Assembly: GCA_009885955.1 (NCBI GenBank)
Contig: VFJS01000003.1
Location: 1 to 64,000 of the forward strand
Length of the DNA stretch: 64,000 nucleotides
Source of the DNA: Spirochaetia bacterium
Lineage (GTDB): Bacteria > Spirochaetota > UBA4802 > UBA5550
Reading direction: 5' to 3'
Shown one piece after another: positions 1 to 9,084 of the stretch. Made by a program: the position numbers and the translations under genes. Below the pieces are notes generated by a model. That model ran no database searches. It was not told where the DNA came from and worked only from the letters and a program-made list of their open reading frames with translations. Position 1 is the stretch's first letter. Each line of letters begins with the position of its first letter.

Positions 1-78
1 TGCGGGAAAACCGCACGTACGGTTTGACGAGGGGGCCCGGTGAAACTCATTATTGGGGGGATCCGGGTTCTACTCTAC
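1..78 (+). ncRNA. Group II intron, 3' end (domains V-VI), cut by window edge
   Basis: The window opens inside domain V. Bases 1-5 pair with 11-15 around a GAAAA loop, then comes the CG bulge (16-17) and TACGGTTT (18-25), whose partner strand lies off the window. Domain VI is complete: 29-40 pair with 63-75, leaving A72 as the single bulged base, the expected branch-point adenosine. The intron ends UAC at 78, six bases after it, which matches group II 3' splice sites. The reverse transcriptase/maturase, if there is one, would lie to the left. Confidence 0.85.
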
Positions 79-345
79 CACGAGGCGGCTTCCAACGAGC
101 CAGCGACGCTCACGGATGAGCTAATGCAGTGGCAGGGCAGGATGCCCTAAAAAGCCACTGCCTATCGCGGCGCTTGAGCGATCGACGAAAATGTCGATAG
201 GTGCTGAACAGGATGTTCGAATGCAAAGCCGCTACAGGATGTCGCATCGGGTTTTGCGAAGGCGGCCGTCGGGAGACGCCCCCTATCATGAACCAGTCCC
301 GGTTTCGGGACATCCATTGCGGGAGCAATTCCGCAGAAAAACATT
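79..345. repeat. Hairpin-rich non-coding stretch with CAGGATG motifs
   Basis: This is the 3' exon of the intron and has no convincing gene. It holds a chain of small inverted repeats. AGGGCA-GGA-TGCCCT (134-148) sits inside an 8-bp stem formed by 126-133 and 154-161. CCTATCG at 161-167 pairs with 195-201. GAACA-GGA-TGTTC is at 206-218. A weaker ACA-GGA-TGT is at 234-242. GTCCCG/CGGGAC is at 296-311 and ATTGC/GCAAT at 316-329. Three hairpins share a GGA loop within CAGGATG, so they look like copies of one unit. Function unknown. Confidence 0.6.
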
Positions 346-372
346 CCGGGTTATAAAGGCAACAGCCTGTGC

Positions 373-1497
373 CTACCTGATTTCAGACGTGTCCATGTTA
401 AAGTAAACGATCTCCCGGTAATCATCACCGGTAAACTCAATAAAATATTCAGACTGATTTCCGTCCCTGGCAGTTATGGTTTTAAGCAGGACGCTCCTTC
501 TGAAACTGATGTTCGGCAGGTTCTCCTTTATCATCTCCCATGATGTATCTCTGGTTATAGTAAACCCGTCAACGGTAAGTTCTCCGGAAAAAAGATTGGC
601 CGGCGCGTAATGATGTTCTACGGCCTTAAAATAGAGGCTCATGGAATGTATCGCCTCGCTTTTCGGGTCCTGATACAGGATACATCCCATGGTGTCCCAT
701 GTCAGAATTATATTCATCCCCTCTAAGCTTCTGTCAGGTTCTCCCAGGGCTTTTTTAAAATCTTCAAGAATCCAGGGCGCCGGTATTTTTTTCCCGTTTA
801 TGTTCAGAACTCCGTTGTCGATTTTCATGGATACTTTAACTGCAGGTTTTTTATCCTGCATACCGCCTGTTTTCACGCTCCCGGCTTTGTCCCCGGTTTC
901 CTGTTTTATTTTGGATGTGTCCATGTTGAAATATACAATCTCATTATAATTTTCATCGGCATATTCAACATAATATCCGGTCATATTGGGGTGCATGGCC
1001 TGGATTGTTTTCGGCAGGATGCTCTTCACAAATCCGAAATGTTGAAGTGATCCGGTGATCTTCTTTGATGGAGTCCTCCCGTTTATCGAGAGCCCGTCAA
1101 CGGTGAGTTCGCCGGAGAATATGTTCTGAGGGAGAAACGGATGGCTTCCCGCCTTGAAATAGAGGCTCATGGAATGGATTCCCCCGGTGTCAGGGTACTG
1201 GTACAGTATAAGCCCCAGGCTGTCATAGGTAAGGATCCTGTTGGTGGCCTCGGTAGTCCTGTCAGGCCGGCCTGCAGCAGTTATGAAATCATTCAAAGAC
1301 CAGGGTGCGGGGATTTTTTTTCCATTGATGTAAAGAATCCCGCTATCGATTATTATGGCTGCTCCGGCAGGCTGCTTTTTTTCACTGGTATTACCGGTTC
1401 CGTTATCGGCAAATCTCCCTGCGGAATCTATCACTGCAGGTATGGATGATGCAGAGAGGATCAGGATGATACATATGAGTATTGAAAATATTTTCAT
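373..1497 (-). CDS. Exported protein with a duplicated domain of unknown function
   Basis: I do not recognise the family. The product (374 aa from the chosen start) begins with a short basic end and a hydrophobic signal (MKIFSILICIILILSASS), so it is exported. Two copies of a roughly 145-residue domain follow, each running from INGKKIPAPW through a GxPDR motif, an L.YD/TWD.xG.ILYQ strand and HSMSLYFKA to a closing EIVYFNMDTS. The ATG at 1497 is preferred over one five codons upstream because GGAAGG sits 7 bases before it. The gene is alone on this strand, next to the intron exon. The tandem copies have diverged clearly, so the duplication is old. Confidence 0.75.
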   Translation of the reverse strand: MKIFSILICIILILSASSIPAVIDSAGRFADNGTGNTSEKKQPAGAAIIIDSGILYINGKKIPAPWSLNDFITAAGRPDRTTEATNRILTYDSLGLILYQYPDTGGIHSMSLYFKAGSHPFLPQNIFSGELTVDGLSINGRTPSKKITGSLQHFGFVKSILPKTIQAMHPNMTGYYVEYADENYNEIVYFNMDTSKIKQETGDKAGSVKTGGMQDKKPAVKVSMKIDNGVLNINGKKIPAPWILEDFKKALGEPDRSLEGMNIILTWDTMGCILYQDPKSEAIHSMSLYFKAVEHHYAPANLFSGELTVDGFTITRDTSWEMIKENLPNISFRRSVLLKTITARDGNQSEYFIEFTGDDYREIVYFNMDTSEIR

Positions 1498-1662
1498 CTG
1501 AAACCTTCCCATCCCTTATAAAATGAATATTCACTGCCCCGCATTTCTATGATAAATGATAAAATGTACAGCTCAATAATGCAATCATAAAATCTCTGGC
1601 GGTTGGTGTAAAAAAAATTATTATGGATTGATTTTTTTTCATATCCTCGAAAGAGTGAATGT

Positions 1663-2469
1663 ATGATAAAATTCATCGTAGCATTTATATTTATAAACAT
1701 GGCAATCCTGCCGGGCTATTGCGCCGAAGACAGCAGTTTCTACGGCAGGATTTTCATCGGCAGTGCCGGCTCCGGTGAGATGTATGTCCCGTATAAAAAT
1801 TCCTCAAATGATCAGTTCCAGGAAAAAAAGTCGGAAAAAAAATCTGATTACAACGGGATCAATACGGCTGCCGGGAACAGGTACTCATTTGGATATTTTT
1901 ACGGTCTTTTCCAGATTGAGGCGGGATATTTCCATTCCAGCATAGAGGAACAGTCCTTCCGCACATACACCGGGAAGGAAAAAAGCCTTCACAGTACGTT
2001 GAGTTATTATGATGCCAGGGGGGGATTGCGGCTTTCAAATACCGGCAGTACATCATTCCAGTGGATTCATTTCGGAGCAAGGGATATGAAGTACAGCGCA
2101 TCCTACAAGGATACGGAAGCAAAGGGCCTTGGATATAGTGCCGGTTATACTGGATGGCTGACCCTGGGCATATCGGACAATTTTGATATTGTTGGATTAT
2201 GCGAGTTTTTTTACGGAGTGTACAGGAAAAATTCAATATCATGGAATGAGAATTTTAATGTCGAGACAAGGCAGTCCAGGTTCATGAACCTGTCCCTGGG
2301 TGCCGGACTGCAGTATGATCCGTACAATCTTTCAATTATTTTAAAGGTCTGCGGCGAGAAGAATTATATCAGCCACAGGGGCACTGGCGGAAAGATTGCA
2401 GCTGGCGCCGATGAACTGATATTCGGCTTTGAGATTATTTATTTCAATAACAGGTACAGGAATAACTGA
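1663..2469 (+). CDS. Predicted outer-membrane beta-barrel protein
   Basis: The 268-aa product starts with a typical signal peptide (MIKFIVAFIFINMAILPGYC, cleaved near AED). The rest is rich in alternating aromatic and small residues with glycine turns, such as FGYFYGLFQIEAGYF and YSAGYTGWLTLGI, and it ends FGFEIIYFNNRYRNN. This is the pattern of an 8-12-strand outer-membrane barrel. I see no specific family. A weak GAAAGAG ribosome site precedes the ATG. It converges with the next gene, with only 12 bases between the stops. Confidence 0.65.
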   Translation: MIKFIVAFIFINMAILPGYCAEDSSFYGRIFIGSAGSGEMYVPYKNSSNDQFQEKKSEKKSDYNGINTAAGNRYSFGYFYGLFQIEAGYFHSSIEEQSFRTYTGKEKSLHSTLSYYDARGGLRLSNTGSTSFQWIHFGARDMKYSASYKDTEAKGLGYSAGYTGWLTLGISDNFDIVGLCEFFYGVYRKNSISWNENFNVETRQSRFMNLSLGAGLQYDPYNLSIILKVCGEKNYISHRGTGGKIAAGADELIFGFEIIYFNNRYRNN

Positions 2470-2481
2470 TATTTCAGTTGC

Positions 2482-3348
2482 CTACTGTTCGTAGCGCTTC
2501 AGTACCTTTTTCATTGCTTCTATTATTGCAAGGATTGACGCAGGCTTGTTGAGGTAGGGGAGGCCCCTTTCCCTGAAAAAGGAGATTGTCTCTCCCGAGG
2601 TTTCCCCAGTGAAGAAGATAATTCTTTCTCCAATGCCGTCATCCTTTTCAGCCGCCTTCCGGTACATGGAGATCCCGTCCATCACCGGCATATCAACATC
2701 GGAGACTATGAGGTTATAGTATCCGGCAAGGATTTTATCCAGCCCTTCTGAGCCGTTTGCTGCTGTATCAACATTCCCCATGGAGGATGCAACCCCGTGC
2801 AGGAGGTTACGCACCGGCTCGGTGTCATCTACTATCAGTATGGTGTTGCTCCAAACCGGTTTAATTTTTTCCATTTTTTCTGCGAGAAGGATGTCTCCAT
2901 CCTCTGATATGAATTTTTCGATCCTGCCAATGTGGTCTTCCATGATTGAGGCCATCCGCTGGAAATCGGCCGACATGACTTTAAGGGCGTCTACGGCATA
3001 CATGAATATCTGGTTCCTCTCTGCATATTCTATGGTTATCACGGCATCCATAAAGTCTTTTTTTCCCATGCTGCCTGAAGAGAGCCTTGCCCTGAGTCCG
3101 GCAATGAGATCTTCCGTGCCCCGGCGCAGGCTTTCGTCAAAGATTATTTCCGGCGGAGCAGGCACATTTCCTCCTGCGATAAACGATGCCGCCTGCTCCA
3201 TGAGCCGGCAGTGGACATGCTCATCGTTTGAAAGACGGGAAAGAAAATTGGAAAACATGTTGTCATGTTTGAAATGATCTGAGGCCTCATTGTACAGATC
3301 CTTTGTCTCCTTTTCAATGAGAATGAGCCAATTGATTATGTCTTTCAT
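2482..3348 (-). CDS. Rubrerythrin-like four-helix domain fused to a receiver domain
   Basis: Residues 1-150 form four long helices with the ferritin/rubrerythrin layout: E12 in IEKETKDLYNEA, an ExxH at E43-H46 in DEHVH, E107/E110 in ITIEYAERN, and E137/H139 in MEDHIG. These could bind a di-iron site, but the second ExxH is imperfect. Residues 168-288 are a response-regulator receiver with D174/D175, the phospho-acceptor D217 (SDVDMP), T247 and K268. There is no DNA-binding output. I infer a phosphorelay protein tied to iron, oxygen or peroxide sensing, or to haemerythrin-like signalling. No cognate kinase is adjacent, although two kinases lie within 10 kb. Confidence 0.75.
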   Translation of the reverse strand: MKDIINWLILIEKETKDLYNEASDHFKHDNMFSNFLSRLSNDEHVHCRLMEQAASFIAGGNVPAPPEIIFDESLRRGTEDLIAGLRARLSSGSMGKKDFMDAVITIEYAERNQIFMYAVDALKVMSADFQRMASIMEDHIGRIEKFISEDGDILLAEKMEKIKPVWSNTILIVDDTEPVRNLLHGVASSMGNVDTAANGSEGLDKILAGYYNLIVSDVDMPVMDGISMYRKAAEKDDGIGERIIFFTGETSGETISFFRERGLPYLNKPASILAIIEAMKKVLKRYEQ

Positions 3349-3372
3349 CTTATCCCCCTGGAAAATCTAAAG

Positions 3373-4152
3373 TTATACGGTGATAAAGCTGCGCATTGAT
3401 ACCGATGCGTTCTGAATTGATTCATGAAAAAATTCAATCTTCTCCTCCCTGCCAATCATCCCAAGTATATAGAGCATGGGGAGGTAGTGATCATTTGAGG
3501 GAACTGCCGCATCTGCAATGTATCCCTGTTCCCGGTATTCAATTAAATCCCGGAACTTCCGCAGTTCCAGCGCATTCTTTACAAAAAGATCAAATTCAAC
3601 CGCCCATTTATGGGGTTTGGCATTGTCATCGAAATCAACGGCATGGAGGTTATGGACGATATTCCCGCTCCCCACTACCAGGATTCCCTGGCCACTGAGG
3701 GCATTGAGCTTTTTCCCCAGTTCAAAGTGGTATTCCGGGGGCCTGTCAGCATCGAGGCTGAGTTCAAGGAGCGGGATCTTTGCGTCGGGAAAGATATGCT
3801 TCAAAACCGCCCATGCCGCATGGTCAATGCCCCTCTGCTCATCAATGTGCACTGTGTTCTCCCCGATGGCCCATACTGCCAGTTCAGCTGTTTTCCTTGA
3901 GCCGGGAGGAGTGTACTTCACATCATAGAGCTCCCGGGGAAAGCCGGTGAAATCGTATATTTGTCCCGGCTGTGGCGACCCGGTGACTGATGTACCATGG
4001 GTGAGCCAGTGTGCGGAAACCACAAGAATTGCCTCCGGGACCGGGAGTTTACTGCCCAGGAGCTTCAGGTCACGGGTAAATGAGTTGGAATTAATAACGT
4101 TCATGGGGGATCCATGGCCGATGAAAATTGCCGGGAATTTTTTATCAGACAT
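3373..4152 (-). CDS. ygiD: LigB-family extradiol dioxygenase (4,5-DOPA dioxygenase-like)
   Basis: The family opens aromatic rings or related diols with a single metal. The 259-aa product shows the expected metal-site histidines: IGHGSPMN near the start, VVSAHW, GIDHAAWAVLKHIFP and GSGNIVHNL. The length fits E. coli YgiD (about 260 aa). A longer reading frame reaches 4254, but its extra 34 residues have no family counterpart. The ATG at 4152 has AAGGA about 10 bases upstream and starts directly at the conserved MSDKKFPAIFIGHG. The physiological substrate is unknown. It is transcribed alone. Confidence 0.85.
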   Translation of the reverse strand: MSDKKFPAIFIGHGSPMNVINSNSFTRDLKLLGSKLPVPEAILVVSAHWLTHGTSVTGSPQPGQIYDFTGFPRELYDVKYTPPGSRKTAELAVWAIGENTVHIDEQRGIDHAAWAVLKHIFPDAKIPLLELSLDADRPPEYHFELGKKLNALSGQGILVVGSGNIVHNLHAVDFDDNAKPHKWAVEFDLFVKNALELRKFRDLIEYREQGYIADAAVPSNDHYLPMLYILGMIGREEKIEFFHESIQNASVSMRSFITV

Positions 4153-4377
4153 TATATTTTTATCCTTATCATCAATAGCAATCAATGCTGATTCATTTGG
4201 CATTGCGGTAGAAATAAAATCAATAAAATAATTTGGAGACGCCCGAAAATTCAAGGGAAAGTACGGATATGTTATTGATGAAAATGGCTTGCAATATTTT
4301 ATGCATGTATTTATAGTTTACAGTTAGTAAAGATTTTCAGCTGTCCGATGTAATACTGTCAAAATGGAAAAGAGCCC

Positions 4378-6231
4378 ATGAAAGAAAACTCCAGGATCCT
4401 GCTCCTTGTTGAGGATGATAAGGTAACCGCTCTTTTTGAAACGAAGATGCTGGAAGGCCATGGTTTTAATGTGATCATAGCCAGGAGCGGTGAGGATGCC
4501 ATTGAGATCCTGAAAAAAAGGGATGATATTGATCTCGTGCTCATGGACATTGACCTTGGCGACGGGATGGACGGTACTGTTGCTGCCCGGATTATTCTCA
4601 GGGATTACGATCTGCCCATTGTTTTTTTATCGAGCCATACCGAGCCGGAAATAGTGATGAAGACCGACCGCATAACATCCTACGGCTATGTTGTGAAAAA
4701 TACCGGTGAAACGGTCCTCATGGCCTCAATAAAAATGGCCTTCAGGCTGTTTGATGCGTACAGGGATATACACCGGCATAAGCTTGAAATTGAAGCTGCC
4801 AACGAGGAGCTCCAGGCGGGCAATGACGAGATGGTCCGTTCCAGGAACGCCCTTGAGGAGCACCAGAACGATTTGAGGAAAAGCGAAGGCAAGGTGAGGA
4901 GCATAATAGAAAACCTCCCGCTGGGGATTCACCAGTACCATCTGGAACTGGATGGGCGCCTTGTATTTGAAGGGGCAAACTCCGCTGCTGACAGGATCCT
5001 GGGAGTGGACAACAGTACCTTCATTGGCCTGACTATCGAGGAGGCTTTCCCGAACCTTGCAGGGTCTGAGGTTCCGGTGCGGTATGCCGGCGCATGCTCT
5101 GAAGGGACCTCGTGGCACACGGAACAGATTGTATATGAAGACGACAGCATCAAGGGGGCTTTCGAGGTTGATGCCTTCCAGACCGGGCCGAGAAGGATGG
5201 TTGCCATGTTCTCCGACATTACGGCGCGCAAAGTGCTGGAGGAGCGGATGCTTGAGAAAGAGGAGAAGTTCAAGCTTTTTCTTGAGCACAGCCCCATATA
5301 TGTCTTCTTCAAGGATGCCGATATTCGTGCGGTTGCTCTGAGCAGAAACTTTGAGAATTTCACGGGCATGCCTGTTGAGAAGATGATCGGCAAAACCATG
5401 GATGAACTTTTCCCGTCAGACATGGCAAAAAAGATGATTGAAGATGATAAAAAAATATTCATTGAAGGAAAACCCTTCGAGGTCATTGAAGAGCTTGACG
5501 GAAGAGTATATTCCACGCTGAAGTTCCCGATTTACAGAAAAGATGACCCCTACCTCCTTGCCGGGTTTACCATGGATATCACTGAAAGCACGAGGGCGAA
5601 GGAGGCGCTTGGACGGGCGCTTGAGGAGAAGAATGCCCTTTACATGGAACTTCAGCACAGGGTAAAGAACAGCTTTTTCATGATCATGTCCATGATTGAC
5701 CTTGAGATAGACCAGCTTGCGGATGATGATTCAAGAAAGGTCATACTTGAAACAAGGAACAGAATACATTCCCTGTCAAAGATATACGATATCCTTCACC
5801 TTACCGGCGAGGTGAAATTTGTCCACCTGGCCAATTATTTTGAGCATCTCTGCCTGGCCATTGCCGAGAGTTTTCATGTTCAAAAAAAAATTATAACTCT
5901 TGAACTCGATCTTGGTGATGTCATCATTGACGTGAAGCGGGCCATATCAATGGGGCTTATCTTAAATGAGCTTTTTACAAACTCGCTGAAATATGCCTTC
6001 CCTGCCGGAAGGAAAGGGACAATCAGGGTAACCCTTAAACGTACAGGTAATGAAATTTTTCTTGAAGTATCAGATGACGGCGTAGGATTCGATGATGATG
6101 TCTGGGGGGAAGTTTCCGGAAGGCTTGGCCACAGGCTTGTTAAGCTGCTTGCACAACAGGTAGATGGAAGGTTAATACACAGGTGTGGAAAGGGGGCTTA
6201 CTTCAGCATTACCATTCCAGATGAGGGATAA
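4378..6231 (+). CDS. Receiver-PAS-PAS-histidine kinase (HisKA_2 type)
   Basis: A cytoplasmic sensor kinase of 617 aa with no membrane segment. Residues 6-122 are a receiver domain (D13/D14, acceptor D57, K107). A coiled coil spans about 130-170. Two PAS domains follow at about 171-288 and 294-405. The HisKA_2 dimerisation segment carries H427 (LQHRVKN) and is followed by an ATPase domain with NELFTNSLKYAF (N box) and DDGVGF (G1 box). The receiver at the N-terminus suggests it takes phosphate or a regulatory signal from another kinase. Its output regulator is not in the window. Confidence 0.9.
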   Translation: MKENSRILLLVEDDKVTALFETKMLEGHGFNVIIARSGEDAIEILKKRDDIDLVLMDIDLGDGMDGTVAARIILRDYDLPIVFLSSHTEPEIVMKTDRITSYGYVVKNTGETVLMASIKMAFRLFDAYRDIHRHKLEIEAANEELQAGNDEMVRSRNALEEHQNDLRKSEGKVRSIIENLPLGIHQYHLELDGRLVFEGANSAADRILGVDNSTFIGLTIEEAFPNLAGSEVPVRYAGACSEGTSWHTEQIVYEDDSIKGAFEVDAFQTGPRRMVAMFSDITARKVLEERMLEKEEKFKLFLEHSPIYVFFKDADIRAVALSRNFENFTGMPVEKMIGKTMDELFPSDMAKKMIEDDKKIFIEGKPFEVIEELDGRVYSTLKFPIYRKDDPYLLAGFTMDITESTRAKEALGRALEEKNALYMELQHRVKNSFFMIMSMIDLEIDQLADDDSRKVILETRNRIHSLSKIYDILHLTGEVKFVHLANYFEHLCLAIAESFHVQKKIITLELDLGDVIIDVKRAISMGLILNELFTNSLKYAFPAGRKGTIRVTLKRTGNEIFLEVSDDGVGFDDDVWGEVSGRLGHRLVKLLAQQVDGRLIHRCGKGAYFSITIPDEG

Positions 6232-6253
6232 AACCAGGTGATTTTCAATGCCG

Positions 6254-7018
6254 TCATTTTCCCGTGCTGCCGCTTTCTCCACCTGAAGTTTTCATGATCT
6301 CGTAAATAACAATTCCCGCAGCAACCGAGGCATTCAGCGACTCAACCCTGCCTGTCAGGGGAATCCCCACGGTAATATCGCACAGGGAGCTTACAATTTT
6401 TCTCATCCCTTTCCCTTCACTCCCTATGATGACTATTGCCGGCCTGTACCCGCTGATCTCCCCGGGACTTTTGCCGCCGTCGCCGCCGGTGCCGATTATC
6501 CAGAAGCCCTTTTTTTTGGCCCCTTCAAGAAATCCGGAGATGTTGGTCACCGTGAGCACGCCCATGTGGGCCGTTGCCCCTGCCGATGCCTTTATAACTG
6601 CCGGTGTAATCCCCGGGGAGTTAGATTTGGTCAGGATAATGCCGCCGCATCCCATGGCTTCGGCGCTTCTTATGATTGAACCCACGTTATGGGGGTCTGT
6701 GATTTCATCGAGGAATATAAGCACGCCCCTGTTTTTTGCGGCAGTTTCGAGCATGTCCCCGGAGCCGGTTTTTTCCCCTCCCCTGGCCGGTCGGAGGGCA
6801 ATCCCCTGGTGCTCCGATGATCTGCAGAGGCTGCTGAAGAAGTCTTTGTCTCTGTATGAAATGGTGATTTTTTTCTTCCGGGCTTCGCCTGTGATCTCGT
6901 CGATTATTTTTCCGTGGGCATTTTTGTAGACATAGAGTTCGCCGGGTGCCCCGTCGCCCTGCTTTCTGATATATTCCAGTACGGACCTGCGGCCGTAAAT
7001 TATTTCTTCAGTTTCCAT
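6254..7018 (-). CDS. rlmB: 23S rRNA 2'-O-ribose methyltransferase, TrmH/SpoU family (RlmB)
   Basis: SpoU-type knotted methyltransferase using S-adenosylmethionine, probably modifying G2251 of 23S rRNA. The 254-aa length is usual. An L30e-like substrate domain (residues 1-75, beginning IIYGRRSVLEYI) precedes the catalytic domain with the three family motifs: DEITDPHNVGSIIRSAEAMG, VIIGSEGKGM and IPLTGRVESLNASVAAGIVIYE. Its start overlaps the end of cysS by 19 bases, so the two are translationally coupled. A cysS-rlmB arrangement is common. Confidence 0.92.
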   Translation of the reverse strand: METEEIIYGRRSVLEYIRKQGDGAPGELYVYKNAHGKIIDEITGEARKKKITISYRDKDFFSSLCRSSEHQGIALRPARGGEKTGSGDMLETAAKNRGVLIFLDEITDPHNVGSIIRSAEAMGCGGIILTKSNSPGITPAVIKASAGATAHMGVLTVTNISGFLEGAKKKGFWIIGTGGDGGKSPGEISGYRPAIVIIGSEGKGMRKIVSSLCDITVGIPLTGRVESLNASVAAGIVIYEIMKTSGGESGSTGK

Positions 7019-8457
7019 CTGGTCCCGCTTTTTGTATCTTCAAGGATAATCCCTTCTTTCAATAGGGAGTCCCTTATGGTATCGGCCTCCGTGAAATTTT
7101 TCTTTTCTTTTGCCGAATTTCTCTCATTCACAAGCCTTTCGATCTCCTTTTCGTCAAGGGAGCTTTTCGTTTCCCCGGGGAAAAAGATGAAACCGAAAAC
7201 CCTGTCAATGTCCCTGAGGACATCCATTACCCCGGCCGCGTCTTTCGCGGATAGGCGGTCTCCGTCAATGAGGCTGTTCACGGCATGGATGAAGTCGAAG
7301 AAGGCCCCGATGCCCATGGATATATTAATGTCGTCATCGACGCTATCGGTGAAATTTTTGTAAAAGACTTCGATGCACTCCCGGAGCTCTTTGCAGTCTT
7401 CCGGAGAACTGAACCTGTCTTTCAGCCTTGCGGTGAAATTGTCTATCCGTGCCAGCGCCTGCCCGGCCTGCTCCAGCCCGGTGAGGGTGAAATTCATCTG
7501 TTTTTTATAGTGGGCTGAAATAAGGAGGTACCGTATGGATCTCGGGGAGTAGCCCTTTTCCAGCAGGTCCGCGAGCACATAGAAGTTGCCTTTCGACTTT
7601 GACATCTTGGCGCCGTCAACAAGGAGGTGTTCCACGTGGACCCAATGACGCACGAATTTGTCGCCGTAGGCCGCTTCGCTCTGGGCAATTTCGTTTTCAT
7701 GGTGGGGAAATATAAGGTCAACACCGCCGGTGTGCATGTCAATGGTGCCGCGGAAAATTTTTCTTATCATTGCCGAGCACTCAATGTGCCATCCGGGCCT
7801 TCCTCTGCCGAAGGGCGTATCCCATGAGACATCGGGGTCATCCTCGGCCTTCCACAGCGCAAAGTCTCGAACATCATCCTTCTCGTATTCATCCGTATCG
7901 TACCTCAGCCCGGTTTTGATACCGCTCCTGTCCAGTCTGCACAGCTTCCCGTAGGCATGGAATTTTTCTATGCTGAAGTAGAGGGACCCTTCTTTTGTAT
8001 AGATAAATCCCTTTTCATGGAGCCTGGTTAATATATCTATCATCGAATCCACCGATTCGGTGGCCCTCGGTACATGCTCCACGTCCTCTGCATTGAGCAT
8101 TTTCAGATTTTCAAAAAATATTCCGGTAAACCTGCCGGTGAAATTTCTGAGGGATATTTTTTCATTCCTGGCCCCGGCAATGGTCTTGTCGTCGATGTCG
8201 GTGATGTTCATTGCATGGTTCAACCTGAATCCCCTGAATTTGAGGTAGCGCCTCAGGAGGTCATTGAAGAGGAAAGTTCTGAAATTTCCGATATGCGCGT
8301 AGCTGTAAACGGTGGGGCCGCATGAGTATATGGTCACCGGGGGATAGTCTTCAATTTTATCTTTTTTTTCTCCGCCGGGAATGAATTCCTCCACCCGGCA
8401 TGTAAGCGTATTGTAAAGTCTCAGCGCCACACGTTCCTCCATGAATGGTATTTCCAT
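7000..8457 (-). CDS. cysS: Cysteinyl-tRNA synthetase
   Basis: Charges tRNA-Cys. The class I signature is intact: YSCGPTVYSYAHIGNFR (HIGH motif plus the zinc-binding Cys), WHIECSAM and FPHHENEIAQSEA (remaining zinc ligands), and AKMSKSKGNF (KMSKS loop). The 485-aa length is normal. The reading frame begins MEIPFMEERVALRLYN. An alternative ATG at 8442 (MEERV) has GGA 9 bases upstream and may be the true start, since nothing precedes the ATG at 8457. It is followed by the overlapping rlmB. Confidence 0.96.
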   Translation of the reverse strand: MEIPFMEERVALRLYNTLTCRVEEFIPGGEKKDKIEDYPPVTIYSCGPTVYSYAHIGNFRTFLFNDLLRRYLKFRGFRLNHAMNITDIDDKTIAGARNEKISLRNFTGRFTGIFFENLKMLNAEDVEHVPRATESVDSMIDILTRLHEKGFIYTKEGSLYFSIEKFHAYGKLCRLDRSGIKTGLRYDTDEYEKDDVRDFALWKAEDDPDVSWDTPFGRGRPGWHIECSAMIRKIFRGTIDMHTGGVDLIFPHHENEIAQSEAAYGDKFVRHWVHVEHLLVDGAKMSKSKGNFYVLADLLEKGYSPRSIRYLLISAHYKKQMNFTLTGLEQAGQALARIDNFTARLKDRFSSPEDCKELRECIEVFYKNFTDSVDDDINISMGIGAFFDFIHAVNSLIDGDRLSAKDAAGVMDVLRDIDRVFGFIFFPGETKSSLDEKEIERLVNERNSAKEKKNFTEADTIRDSLLKEGIILEDTKSGTRWKLKK

Positions 8458-8551
8458 TGTTCAATCAATTTCAATGACGGGTGCTGTCAAACATTTTTTC
8501 AGGAGCTTTTGCGGTTTAAGGGGCGGGTGAACCTGGCCGGGAAACCCGGGA

Positions 8552-9043
8552 TTAATCGTCGGGGATAATGACCTCTTCCACTTCCTCATACATGGACTGG
8601 ACTTCAGGTTCCTGTTCCTGAACGGTTTTAAACATGTCAGCCGCCGGTATTTTTATGCTCTCAAGATTGTCCATATTTGAATTTATGTACGCGATGAATA
8701 TATGGAGCTTTTTGATATACACTATCAGTTCCTTCAGCTTGGCATTCTTTTTTTCAATAGTTATCTTGGACTCAGTGGCAACCCTTTTAAGTACCTCGCG
8801 CTGTTTATTCAGCTTTATTTGAAGGCCAACCGCCGCATTATAGTATTCCCTGTTTACATTCTGGAAATTAATGCGGGCCAGGACCATATCGTCCCTGTTC
8901 TTTTCCTTGTCAATGGACTCAATGATTTCATTGAGCTCCTTCATGGAAAAGAGATCTTCAGCCGATGTCTGAATCCATTTTTTACCTTCTTCGTCGGTAA
9001 ATTCGGTCAGATCTGGAATGATATTTTTTTCTTTTCGTTTCAT
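8552..9043 (-). CDS. Hypothetical acidic coiled-coil protein
   Basis: Family not recognised. The 163-aa product is highly charged and has no signal peptide or membrane segment. A basic start (MKRKEKN) is followed by long predicted helices. Residues 70-125 read as a heptad-rich coiled coil (LQIKLNKQREVLKRVATESK). The C-terminal tail is very acidic and ends IIPDD. It lies upstream of cysS on the same strand with about 95 bases between, so it may share a transcript with cysS-rlmB. Confidence 0.55.
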   Translation of the reverse strand: MKRKEKNIIPDLTEFTDEEGKKWIQTSAEDLFSMKELNEIIESIDKEKNRDDMVLARINFQNVNREYYNAAVGLQIKLNKQREVLKRVATESKITIEKKNAKLKELIVYIKKLHIFIAYINSNMDNLESIKIPAADMFKTVQEQEPEVQSMYEEVEEVIIPDD

Positions 9044-9084
9044 GGTTTTTTAAAAAATTATGCAGCTAATCAGCCATAAATATC

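Noticed and set aside
4153-4254. N-terminal extension of the DOPA dioxygenase-like gene
   Set aside because: The 34 extra residues have no family counterpart. The internal ATG at 4152 has a ribosome site and starts at the conserved sequence.
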